64,000 nt of DNA from Leptospira montravelensis (GTDB taxonomy: Bacteria; Spirochaetota; Leptospiria; Leptospirales; Leptospiraceae): positions 930,001 to 994,000 of the forward strand of contig NZ_RQFO01000004.1 in assembly GCF_004770045.1 (NCBI RefSeq), written 5' to 3'. This document shows, in pieces, positions 56,164 through 64,000 of the stretch. The position numbers and the translations under genes are program-made. Under the pieces are notes generated by a model. The model saw only the letters and a program-made list of their open reading frames with translations, searched no databases and was not told the origin of the DNA. Each line of letters opens with the position of its first letter. The first letter of the stretch is position 1.

Positions 56164-58740
56164 TTATTTAGAAAAAGGTATGTCAATGAGAAACCTTGCT
56201 CCCCCTTCTTTCCTATTGACTGCTTCAATATTACCGCCATGTAACTCAACGATTGATTTGGTTATCGCAAGACCAAGTCCAGTCCCTATTTTTCCCGATG
56301 ATTCACCTCGATAAAACTTCTGAAAGATTCGCGAAGAATCAAGCGGAAGACCAAATCCGTTATCATCTACTATCCATTGAATGGATTTTTCAGTTTTTTC
56401 TAGCGATATCCAAACGGTTGAACCTTCAGGAGTATACATACATGCATTATAAAGTAAGTTAAAAAGAGCGTGGGAAAATAGAATTCGATCTAGTTCAATT
56501 GGCAAATCCAAATCATTTAACTGAATCTTAATTGTATGGTTTAATTTGTTTTTGCCCAAATAAGAAATCGAATCGTGTATAATTTCAGATGGATATACTT
56601 TTTCTTTTTTCAAAGTTAAATATCCGGATTCAATACGACTAATATCTAATAGATTTCCCAATAGCAAATTCAAGACTAATGAACTTTCCTGAATCTCTTC
56701 AATTAGATTTTTTCTAGCATTTATATCGGCATCAATATCAGGATCAAGGAGTGCAGATGCCGAGCCTTGAATGGAAGTCAGAGGAGTTTTTAATTCATGT
56801 GATAATGAATTAAAAATCAGATTGTATAATTTTTCTGATTCTTTTATCAAAAAATTTTTCCTAGAATCTTCTGAGAGAATATCTCGGTCCAGAGCTAAAG
56901 CAACTTGGTTTGCGACTGTATTCAGAAGTATTTCTTTTTCCAAACTCGGTTCCTCAGTAGAGTTAACATTAATTACACCAGTAATGCCTCCTGGGGAAAC
57001 AAGTGGATAAAATGTAGCATTGGCAAGAGATAATGTTTCAGTATATTTTCCTGCCGGTTTTCCGTTTTTGATCGTCCAAGTAGCCACAGCCAGATCTTTT
57101 GGATCTTCAATGGCGGGAGAAAACTCACCACCTTGGTAAAAATGAAGTTTTACAGGAAACGGAAAAATTCGTTTAAAGAATGATTCACCTGTTTTGATTA
57201 TTTCCGACGCCGTTGAGGTTTTAGATAAATTTTGTGTGAGTTCATAAAGAATGGAAAGTTTCTCTTCTCTTGACCTAAGTTTTAGTTCATTTTTTTTAAG
57301 CCTTGCCGTTAAACTTCCATTAATGAGAGCAATCAACATAAAAATCACGAACATCAAAGCATCTTCTAACTTCGAAATATAAAAAGTATAAAGAGGTGGG
57401 ATAAACAGAAAATTCCAAAATGAAGCAGAGAGAATCGCAGCAAGCAAAACAGGGCCGCGACTAAAAAATATCCCAAGTACTGCTACAAAAAACAAATAAA
57501 GAATCGAAATAGTCCAATATCCAATATAAGAAATTAAAAATTGATTACCTAAGGTAACGATTGAAGTTAAAGCAAATACAGATATATATTGGCGAATACC
57601 AGAAGAAGGAATTAGTTTTTTATAAAAATCAAATTGTAACGAGAGATCGTCTGCATAAGGTAAAACAATAAGTTCTACACCTCTAAGTTGTTTGATGAGT
57701 TTAGAAGGTATGTTCCTCTGAAAGATATCCAAGAAAAAACTTTTTTTGGGCCTACCGATGACCAAACGATTGATCCGTTTTTCCTCTGCTATGGCTAGGA
57801 TTCCAACTACTGGATCAGATTCAAAGGAGTGGATAACTTCTGCACCTAATTCCTTTGCCAACCGAATGTGAGAACGTATGGAATTGGCAGCTTCCACACT
57901 TTTCTCTTCTTCGTTTTCTGAAAAAAATGCATACAACTCAGAATTCCTTTCTAAAGCCAACTTTTTTGCATACCTCAGCAATGTTTTTGAATTAGGGCTT
58001 GCCGAGATCGCAACCATTACCCTTTCTCTGCCTTGAGGCATCCTTTTTTCTACGTACTTTGCAGTGTATGACAAAGACAATTCCCGAAGATAGGTTAAGT
58101 TTTCTTTGCGAAAAAAATTTTCTTTTGCTGCTAATATTTTTTCCGCAATGTATACCTTTCCCTCAGACAATCTCTTTAACAATTCATCAGGTATAATATC
58201 GATTAACACAAGTTCGTCTGCCCTCTCGAGAATACTATCCGGAATGGTCTCTTTTACCGGGCTTTGTATAATTTTTTCAATAGAATCTACTTGGCTTTCT
58301 AAATGTTGAACATTCACAGTGGAGAGAACATGAATCCCTGCATCTAATAGTAAAAAAACATCCTGATATCTTTTGTTGTTGAGCGAACCGGGAATATTGG
58401 TATGGGCCAATTCATCAACCAGTATATAACTTGGTTTTTCTTTTAAGATACTTTCGACATCCATTTCTTCCCATACCTTCCCCCTATATTCAATTTTATT
58501 AAGCGGAATACGATCCAAACCTTCAATCAATGCATTTGTTTCTTCTCTTCCATGTGATTCTACGACTCCAATTTTTACATCTTCTCCATCTTCTTTTAAA
58601 TGATGTGCTTCCGTTAACATAGCATAGGTTTTTCCAACACCAGGTGACATCCCAAAATAAACTTTTAGAATTCCCTTTTTTTTTGGTTCTTCCTGATTTG
58701 CTATCGAAAGAAAATCTTCCGGACGCTTACCTTCATTCAT
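56164..58740 (-). CDS. kdpD: KdpD, potassium-sensing histidine kinase
   Basis: 858 residues with the full KdpD layout. The N-terminal KdpD domain has Walker A GMSPGVGKTYAM (about 31-42) and VDELAHTN. A universal-stress-protein domain (RVMVAISASPNSKTLL, near 240-360), four membrane helices (about 390-485), a GAF-like segment, the phospho-acceptor H648 in SHELKTPLTS and the ATPase domain (NLLYNAC, DDNGFGLP, GTGLGLAI) follow. It is somewhat shorter than E. coli KdpD (894). It overlaps kdpC by 8 bp and is therefore part of the kdpABCDE operon, in which the structural and regulatory genes are co-transcribed. Confidence 0.95.
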   Translation of the reverse strand: MNEGKRPEDFLSIANQEEPKKKGILKVYFGMSPGVGKTYAMLTEAHHLKEDGEDVKIGVVESHGREETNALIEGLDRIPLNKIEYRGKVWEEMDVESILKEKPSYILVDELAHTNIPGSLNNKRYQDVFLLLDAGIHVLSTVNVQHLESQVDSIEKIIQSPVKETIPDSILERADELVLIDIIPDELLKRLSEGKVYIAEKILAAKENFFRKENLTYLRELSLSYTAKYVEKRMPQGRERVMVAISASPNSKTLLRYAKKLALERNSELYAFFSENEEEKSVEAANSIRSHIRLAKELGAEVIHSFESDPVVGILAIAEEKRINRLVIGRPKKSFFLDIFQRNIPSKLIKQLRGVELIVLPYADDLSLQFDFYKKLIPSSGIRQYISVFALTSIVTLGNQFLISYIGYWTISILYLFFVAVLGIFFSRGPVLLAAILSASFWNFLFIPPLYTFYISKLEDALMFVIFMLIALINGSLTARLKKNELKLRSREEKLSILYELTQNLSKTSTASEIIKTGESFFKRIFPFPVKLHFYQGGEFSPAIEDPKDLAVATWTIKNGKPAGKYTETLSLANATFYPLVSPGGITGVINVNSTEEPSLEKEILLNTVANQVALALDRDILSEDSRKNFLIKESEKLYNLIFNSLSHELKTPLTSIQGSASALLDPDIDADINARKNLIEEIQESSLVLNLLLGNLLDISRIESGYLTLKKEKVYPSEIIHDSISYLGKNKLNHTIKIQLNDLDLPIELDRILFSHALFNLLYNACMYTPEGSTVWISLEKTEKSIQWIVDDNGFGLPLDSSRIFQKFYRGESSGKIGTGLGLAITKSIVELHGGNIEAVNRKEGGARFLIDIPFSK

Positions 58741-59311
58741 TGATTATTTTTTTCCAAGATACATTTAATTTTGTAACATTTACACGTTCACGCCCAACAA
58801 ATCCCCACAAAGAATACTCAGTATTTTTTTGAATCAACTCATTTAAAGTATCAATGGGAACTTTGAATTCTCGATTAAGAAAATTGGCTTGTTCATATGC
58901 ACAACCAACTGAAATATGTGGATCCAATCCCGAAGCAGAGGCATATAATAATTCAGGACAGTTGCGATAATCAATTCCCATTCCATCTAAAACTGATTTT
59001 CTTTGGTCTACTAATGTTTTTAATTCAAAACTAGAAGGGCTTAAATTGGAGGCCCCACTCGGTATTTTATTGTAATCATTTGCACTTGGTCGATACATGA
59101 ACATAGATTTTGAATTTAACTTTTGAGCCAAAAGTTCGGAACCAAATACATTACCATCCAATATAATCAAACTTCCATTTGCTTTCTCTGAAAAAAACAA
59201 ATTGGAAATCCCTGTCACTGTTAAAGGATAAACAACACCTAACAAAAGCAAGGATACAAATAAAAATCGAATGGAGATTTCCCATTGGTTCGATGTTTCA
59301 TTATTTTTCAT
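58733..59311 (-). CDS. kdpC: potassium-transporting ATPase subunit KdpC
   Basis: 192 residues with one N-terminal membrane helix ([20 protein letters not shown]) and a periplasmic domain. The family motifs appear as [19 protein letters not shown] (the RPSA..YN..SGASN stretch) and the ASGLDPHIS segment. It associates with KdpB and KdpA and is thought to gate or support K+ affinity. It overlaps kdpB by 4 bp and kdpD by 8 bp. Confidence 0.95.
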   Translation of the reverse strand: MKNNETSNQWEISIRFLFVSLLLLGVVYPLTVTGISNLFFSEKANGSLIILDGNVFGSELLAQKLNSKSMFMYRPSANDYNKIPSGASNLSPSSFELKTLVDQRKSVLDGMGIDYRNCPELLYASASGLDPHISVGCAYEQANFLNREFKVPIDTLNELIQKNTEYSLWGFVGRERVNVTKLNVSWKKIINE

Positions 59312-61362
59312 AGATAACCTCCAGAAATAATTAAGTCAATGAGTTTGATTCCCAAAAATGGAAATACCATTCCCCCTCCTCCATAAAGAAGAAAATTTCT
59401 TAATAGTGCTGCATCAGGTGACTTAGGTATGTATTTAACACCTCGAAGGGAAAGAGGAATCAATGCGGGTATCACAAGGGCATTAAAGATCACAGCAGAT
59501 AAAATTGCATGATCAGGGCTCGACAAATGCATAATATTGAGAGGAGCTAGAGGCAAAAACAAAGCAGGTAGAATGGCAAAATATTTGGCAATATCATTAG
59601 CGATACTAAATGTTGTAAGCGCTCCTCTTGTCATAAGGAGTTGTTTCCCAATTTCAACAATTTCAATGAGTTTACTTGGATTACTATCCAAATCTATCAT
59701 ATTACCAGCCTCCCTTGCAGTTTGTGTACCCGTATTCATCGCCACACCAACATCTGATTGCGCAAGTGCAGGTGCGTCATTGGTTCCATCACCGATCATT
59801 GCCACCAAATACCCGTTTGCCTGTTCATCTCGAATTCTTTTTAATTTTGCCTCTGGAGTGGCTTCAGCAATAAAATCATCTACCCCAGCCTCTGCGGCAA
59901 TGGCCGCTGCAGTCAGTGGGTTGTCTCCTGTGATCATCACCGTTCGAATTCCCATCCTTCTTAATGTAACAAATCTTTCTTTTAGCCCTCCTTTCACTAT
60001 GTCTTTTAATTCAATGATACCAAGAAGTTTATTTCCTTCTGTGACCCAAATGGGAGTACTCCCTTTTCTAGAAACTTCATCTGAAATCATCTGCATCGTT
60101 TGCGGAATATTTCCTCCCAAAGATTCAACGTATTTTCGAATGGAATCCGAAGCTCCTTTACGTACATTCCTTACTAATTTTCCATTTTCATAAATTTCTA
60201 CCCCACTCATTCTAGTAGAAGCGGAAAAGGGAATCCAGTTTACGTCCAAAGACTTTAGATTTCTTTCACGAATCGCATACTTTTGTTTTGCGAGAACTAC
60301 AATTGACCTTCCTTCTGGAGTTTCATCTGATAACGAAGAAAGTTGGCTTGCATCGGCAAGTTCTTCCTCTGTTATTCCGACTGCAGGATAAAAACGATTA
60401 GCCTCTCTATTTCCTAAAGTAATCGTACCAGTTTTGTCTAATAATAAAACATGAATGTCTCCAGCGGCTTCTACTGCTTTACCACTTTTTGCAATAACGT
60501 TATGTCGAATTAATCTTTCCATTCCTGAAATCCCAATCGCACTAAGTAGGGCTGCAATCGTTGTTGGAATCAAACAAACGAATAATGCCAACCAAATTGA
60601 AAAGCGAAAATTCCAATTCTGACCAATCTGAGTTCCTACAAAATTTGCGATTGGAACCAAAGAAAGAACTGTTAACAAAAAAAGGAAAGTAAGTGCGACA
60701 AGAACAATGCCTAAAGCTATTTCATTTGGAGTTTTTTGTCTTGTTGCTCCCTCAATCATTGCGATCATTTTATCAAGAAAACTTTCACCAGGTTTTGTTG
60801 TAATTTTAATGTATAAATGATCTGAGATGACCTTAGTCCCTCCTGTGACAGCTGAGCGATCTCCGCCACTTTCACGGATGACAGGTGCTGACTCACCAGT
60901 GACTGCAGATTCATCTACACTTGCAATTCCCAAAACCACCTCACCATCACCAGGAATCACTTCGCCTGTTTTGACAAAAACAATATCACCGATTTTTAAT
61001 TCACTGGAAATGATCTCAGTATAATTTAATTCTCCTACCTTATCCACTTTTTTCGAAATTGTTTTGGATCTTGTTTTTTTTAAACTATCAGCTCGGGCTT
61101 TTCCTCTTCCTTCCGCGATACTCTCTGCAAAATTTGCAAAAAATAATGTGATTACTAACCAGATGAAAACTGAAATTTCAATTTGAAGCGGAATGCCCGA
61201 TCCAATATAATATAAAATTTGTAACATTAAAATGAAAGTCCCGATCCAGACAGTTGCCATCACTGGATTAGAGAATGCATACTTTGGAGAAAACTTTTGA
61301 ATTGCTCCACTGAATGATGTTTGCAAAAGTTCTCGTGAAATTATTTTATTTGAATTTACCAT
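59308..61362 (-). CDS. kdpB: potassium-transporting ATPase ATP-binding subunit KdpB
   Basis: 684 residues, P-type ATPase of the P1A class. The phosphorylated D309 lies in DKTGTIT, TGES in the actuator domain (VTGESAPV) also includes the inhibitory Ser site known in E. coli, and [10 protein letters not shown] forms the hinge. Seven to eight membrane helices are visible. It uses ATP to drive K+ taken up by KdpA. The 9-bp gap after kdpA and the 4-bp overlap with kdpC keep the complex subunits in one unit. Confidence 0.97.
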   Translation of the reverse strand: MVNSNKIISRELLQTSFSGAIQKFSPKYAFSNPVMATVWIGTFILMLQILYYIGSGIPLQIEISVFIWLVITLFFANFAESIAEGRGKARADSLKKTRSKTISKKVDKVGELNYTEIISSELKIGDIVFVKTGEVIPGDGEVVLGIASVDESAVTGESAPVIRESGGDRSAVTGGTKVISDHLYIKITTKPGESFLDKMIAMIEGATRQKTPNEIALGIVLVALTFLFLLTVLSLVPIANFVGTQIGQNWNFRFSIWLALFVCLIPTTIAALLSAIGISGMERLIRHNVIAKSGKAVEAAGDIHVLLLDKTGTITLGNREANRFYPAVGITEEELADASQLSSLSDETPEGRSIVVLAKQKYAIRERNLKSLDVNWIPFSASTRMSGVEIYENGKLVRNVRKGASDSIRKYVESLGGNIPQTMQMISDEVSRKGSTPIWVTEGNKLLGIIELKDIVKGGLKERFVTLRRMGIRTVMITGDNPLTAAAIAAEAGVDDFIAEATPEAKLKRIRDEQANGYLVAMIGDGTNDAPALAQSDVGVAMNTGTQTAREAGNMIDLDSNPSKLIEIVEIGKQLLMTRGALTTFSIANDIAKYFAILPALFLPLAPLNIMHLSSPDHAILSAVIFNALVIPALIPLSLRGVKYIPKSPDAALLRNFLLYGGGGMVFPFLGIKLIDLIISGGYL

Positions 61363-61371
61363 ACATTCCTC

Positions 61372-63009
61372 TTAAAAGAAAATCCCTTTACTAATCAGTA
61401 TTTGCTCTAATATAGGGCCCAGTGCCAAAACAGGAAAAAATGAAAGACCACAAACGATTAAAATTACGCTAAAAAGCAAAACGCCAAATAGAATCGTATC
61501 TAATTTGAAATTTCCATCGAAGGCCTTCGTGGTTACCTTTCCACCTAAACTTCCCGCAACAATTACAACAGCATAAATGACACTAAACCTACCCACTAAC
61601 ATAGAGAAGCCTAAAGATAAATTCCCCCATAAAGTATCTGCTGAAAAACCAGCAAAGGCAGAACCATTATTACCAGCTGCAGAACTAAAGGCATAAAGAA
61701 TTTGTGACAATGCATGTGGACCTTTAGCAGAATAACCTGATTCTAATAAAACCGTAACTGTACTTCCTAATAAAATACAAACTGTAGGGGATAATATTCC
61801 AAATAAGGTCCATTTGATTTCATAACTGCCAATTTTTTTTCCGAGGTATTCTGGAGTCCTTCCCGTCATCAACCCAGACAAAAAAACCGTAAGTATCAAA
61901 AATAAAAACATACCATACATTCCTGTCCCGACACCACCAAAGATAATTTCGCCTAACATCATTTGAAATATGGCAATACCTCCAGCTAATGGAGAATAAC
62001 TATCATGCATAGAATTGACGGAACCGTTGGAAGCAGCCGTAGTTGTTGTTAACCAAAGGGAAGATTCCGTTAAACTAAATCGAAGTTCTTTTCCTTCCCA
62101 AAATCCAAAGTGGTTCTGTTCAGAAAAATAAACACCGACAAACCCGAGGATTAAAAATGACAACATTACAAAGAAAATTACCCATACGTGACGAAATGAA
62201 TTTGTGATTTTGCCATATAAAAACACACAAGAGGCTGGCAAAAAGAGTATCGAAAACATTTGAATGAAGTTAGAAATAGGAGTAGGATTTTCAAACGGAT
62301 GAGCACTGTTCACTCCAAAGAAACCACCTCCATTCGTGCCAATTTGTTTGATCGCAATCTGCGAAGCTGCAGGACCCATCGGTATTGTTTCCAAAACTCC
62401 ATCAAACCCTAGACTCTGAATAGGACCCGAAAATGACTGAATGACACCTTGTCCGACGAGAAGTATGGATACAAAGAAAGACAGGGGGAGAAGAATATAA
62501 AAGGTCGAGCGAAATAAATCCAACCAAAAGTTTCCAAATCGATTCGTTTTAGAAGATATAATTGCGCGACTAACAAATGCTAAAACAGAAATCCCAACAC
62601 CCGCACTAAGAAAATTTTGAGGAGTGAGTCCGACCATCTGAGAAAAATAACTCAACTGGCTTTCTCCAGAATAGGCCTGCCAATTCGTATTTGTGATAAA
62701 GGATATCGTTGTATTTAGGGCAAGATCCCAGTCCATCCCAAGAAGATGTAAAGGATTGAGAGTAAAGTGTTCTTGAAATTTTAAAATCAAAAATAAAATT
62801 CCACCTGCCATTGTATGGAAAACAAAGAGGCTACTTAAATACTGTTTTGGTGTTTGAGTGGAAGGTGAGCCGGAAAAAATAAACTGGTATATCCACTTTT
62901 CTAACGGTAACAACTTCGCATTCAAAATGAATGCCATATAATAACCGACGAAAGGTGAAATAAGAATCAGTAACCCAAGATAAAACGGGAGATAAAATAA
63001 TTCGACCAT
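61372..63009 (-). CDS. kdpA: potassium-transporting ATPase K+-binding subunit KdpA
   Basis: 545 residues with about ten membrane helices. The four pore-loop filters are present: YSGESQLSYFSQMVGL, TNGGGFFGVNSAHPFENP, TAASNGSVNSMHDSYSPL and SSAAGNNGSAFAG. These form the K+ channel of the SKT superfamily. It heads kdpABCDE. No kdpF-like micro-ORF was found between it and the upstream gene. A direct repeat typical of a KdpE site ends 67 bp before the ATG. The start lacks a strong ribosome site. Confidence 0.97.
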   Translation of the reverse strand: MVELFYLPFYLGLLILISPFVGYYMAFILNAKLLPLEKWIYQFIFSGSPSTQTPKQYLSSLFVFHTMAGGILFLILKFQEHFTLNPLHLLGMDWDLALNTTISFITNTNWQAYSGESQLSYFSQMVGLTPQNFLSAGVGISVLAFVSRAIISSKTNRFGNFWLDLFRSTFYILLPLSFFVSILLVGQGVIQSFSGPIQSLGFDGVLETIPMGPAASQIAIKQIGTNGGGFFGVNSAHPFENPTPISNFIQMFSILFLPASCVFLYGKITNSFRHVWVIFFVMLSFLILGFVGVYFSEQNHFGFWEGKELRFSLTESSLWLTTTTAASNGSVNSMHDSYSPLAGGIAIFQMMLGEIIFGGVGTGMYGMFLFLILTVFLSGLMTGRTPEYLGKKIGSYEIKWTLFGILSPTVCILLGSTVTVLLESGYSAKGPHALSQILYAFSSAAGNNGSAFAGFSADTLWGNLSLGFSMLVGRFSVIYAVVIVAGSLGGKVTTKAFDGNFKLDTILFGVLLFSVILIVCGLSFFPVLALGPILEQILISKGIFF

Positions 63010-63050
63010 AAAGAAATTTTCTCATGGTAATTCAAAATCGCAAAACGTTC

Positions 63051-63070
63051 TCTAGTTAAGGAAAACTAGA
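63051..63070. repeat. inverted repeat in the kdpA leader
   Basis: TCTAGTT (63051-63057) and AACTAGA (63064-63070), 7-bp arms with a 6-bp centre, between the KdpE-like repeat and kdpA. It may be a second operator or an mRNA hairpin. Confidence 0.4.
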
Positions 63071-63076
63071 TTCACA

Positions 63077-63093
63077 TTAAGAAAATATTAAGA
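63077..63093 (-). promoter_or_regulatory. predicted KdpE site upstream of kdpA
   Basis: TTAAGA at 63077-63082 and 63088-63093, an 11-bp period as expected for two OmpR-class protomers side by side. It overlaps the stop codon of the upstream membrane protein gene. The same motif recurs before the porin. Confidence 0.65.
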
Positions 63094-63882
63094 TTCTTTT
63101 TCTCCTAAAACCGGAAAATACACAACCATAGTCCAAACTAAAACTAAAAAAATAAAAAACAAAAAGGAATATATTCCCTTGGTAAAAAATTCGGAATCCA
63201 AAGAACCTTTCCAAACTATAAAAACAGAATCTTTTTCTAATGGTAGTTCCTCATCCCAAATAGGATCTAACAAAACAACTCCTCCCGAATACATACTGGA
63301 AAGATGACATTTACTATCATCTTTCGCATAACAAATAGCATATATTGAAGGTTTTACTACCTTACCAGAAATAGACCTTATCCGTTTGTATTGAAATCGA
63401 ATGACTGTACCATAAACCATCCCTCCCGATCTTCGCCTAACGAGAAGTGGAGAACGAAATTCTCCGGCATCCACATCATCCAAATAAAAGTCACGAAAGA
63501 ACAAATAACGATAGTTAAGAAAATGTGAAACTTCTTCGGGGAGAACTTCCATTTTGGATGTGATACCAAATTGATAACCAATCGAGTCACCTAAAAATAA
63601 AATGGAATTTCCTCCAGCAAGTAAGGATAAAAATACTGCTAAAAAAATTTTGAAACCTGTTTTTTTAGAAATTAAAATTCCTAAAAATAAAACCGGTAAA
63701 AACAAAAAAAGGATGGCCCAAACAGAAACAGACAGTGGGAAAAAAGCACCAAAGGGAAGTAAAAAAATTCCAAATCCTAAAATGAAAGAGAACCCGGTCC
63801 AAAATATAAAAAAAGAAGAAGGTGGTTCTTCACTTGGTTCTGGTTTTCTTCTGTTTTGATTTTCGACAAAACCAACAAACAT
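63088..63882 (-). CDS. membrane protein of unknown function
   Basis: 264 residues. The N-terminal 30 residues are hydrophilic, followed by three or four closely spaced membrane helices (about 28-110). A soluble domain of about 110 residues (LFFRDFYLDDVDAGEFRSPLLV and onward, with two Cys) and a last helix (FLFFIFLVLVWTMVVYF) come after. Family not recognised. It begins 3 bp after the stop of another gene, so the two share a transcript, and its 3' end overlaps the kdp regulatory repeat. Whether it is linked to potassium transport is unknown. Confidence 0.7.
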   Translation of the reverse strand: MFVGFVENQNRRKPEPSEEPPSSFFIFWTGFSFILGFGIFLLPFGAFFPLSVSVWAILFLFLPVLFLGILISKKTGFKIFLAVFLSLLAGGNSILFLGDSIGYQFGITSKMEVLPEEVSHFLNYRYLFFRDFYLDDVDAGEFRSPLLVRRRSGGMVYGTVIRFQYKRIRSISGKVVKPSIYAICYAKDDSKCHLSSMYSGGVVLLDPIWDEELPLEKDSVFIVWKGSLDSEFFTKGIYSFLFFIFLVLVWTMVVYFPVLGEKES

Positions 63883-63885
63883 CGA

Positions 63886-64000
63886 TTACTCCTTAACCTC
63901 AAATGAACTACGAATGGTTTGCCAATAACGGTCTGCTTTTTCTTTTTCCCTTTTTGGAAAAGACAACGAAAGGAAATAACCGCGTGGAGCATTATAAAGA
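63886..64000 (-). CDS. C-terminal fragment of a gene running off the window
   Basis: The open frame enters at the right edge and ends at a TAA (63886-63888), giving 37 visible residues: LYNAPRGYFLSLSFPKREKE and then KADRYWQTIRSSFEVKE. It is the only frame that is open to the edge with a stop in tight spacing (3 bp) before the next ATG, so it is likely a real gene. The family cannot be told from this piece. Confidence 0.55.
   Translation of the reverse strand, partial: LYNAPRGYFLSLSFPKREKEKADRYWQTIRSSFEVKE

Noticed and set aside
59537..60193. Plus-strand open frame of 218 codons
   Set aside because: It lies entirely antisense to kdpB, whose motifs are intact, and its predicted protein is low-complexity (Ser/Ala/Ile-rich) as expected for a shadow frame.
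62831..63025. Possible kdpF-like small gene upstream of or overlapping kdpA
   Set aside because: The frame is inside kdpA in another register, lacks the single hydrophobic helix of KdpF, and has no ribosome site.
63777..63992. Minus-strand frame of 71 codons at the right edge
   Set aside because: It overlaps the start of the membrane protein gene in another frame; the frame ending at 63886 fits the gene spacing better.

Overview
The window reads as a gene-dense chromosomal stretch from a spirochaete of the genus Leptospira, most likely one of the free-living (saprophytic, L. biflexa-like) species. The best evidence is a citramalate synthase whose numbering falls exactly on the pyruvate-pocket residues known for the L. 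interrogans enzyme (R16, D17, L81, L104, Y144). Supporting signs are the long three-domain IspG, a lexA promoter without the Leptospira LexA box, frequent TTG/GTG starts, and an AT-rich sequence with many 1-4 bp gene overlaps. The species call is inference. No rRNA, tRNA, CRISPR array, insertion sequence or prophage was seen, and no gene-free gap exceeds 300 bp.

Layout. 1-147: end of a STAS-domain protein on the plus strand. 150-4264: minus-strand cluster lexA, small lipoprotein, ctpA, tsaD, pssA (SOS repressor, envelope protease, t6A tRNA modification, phosphatidylserine synthesis). 4279-11149: heavy-metal RND efflux operon (small exported protein, czcA, inorganic pyrophosphatase, outer-membrane channel, adaptor) behind a strong dyad. 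11264-13542 (plus): bactofilin and recJ. 13637-14170: acireductone dioxygenase. 14271-25835: complex I operon nuoABCDEFHJKLMN, with nuoG and nuoI absent. 25951-34977: minus-strand run with mutY, a histidine kinase/receiver pair, an Smr protein, cimA, pth, a DedA protein, a Cys-rich small protein and rarA. 35119-40130 (plus): ispG and a DUF2339/DUF3999 membrane pair. 40231-41954: alkane monooxygenase with its TetR regulator and a near-perfect operator. 42120-42625: DUF1499 lipoprotein. 42665-53904: carB, a sulfatase-fold membrane enzyme and a giant alpha-2-macroglobulin. 54081-63093: kdpABCDE and a beta-barrel porin. 63088-64000: a membrane protein and the end of another gene.

How the parts work together. 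The Kdp block is the clearest regulated unit. Two nearly identical direct repeats (TTAAGA-N5-TTAAGA, 11-bp period) lie upstream of kdpA and upstream of the porin, as expected for an OmpR-class regulator such as KdpE, so inner-membrane K+ import and an outer-membrane pore are probably induced together. The RND operon encodes a complete trans-envelope pump and carries a soluble pyrophosphatase between the pump and channel genes. The complex I operon is otherwise complete but lacks two iron-sulfur subunits. TetR-AlkB looks like a self-contained alkane-oxidation switch. The A2M/sulfatase-fold/carB run is tightly packed, but its functional logic is unclear.
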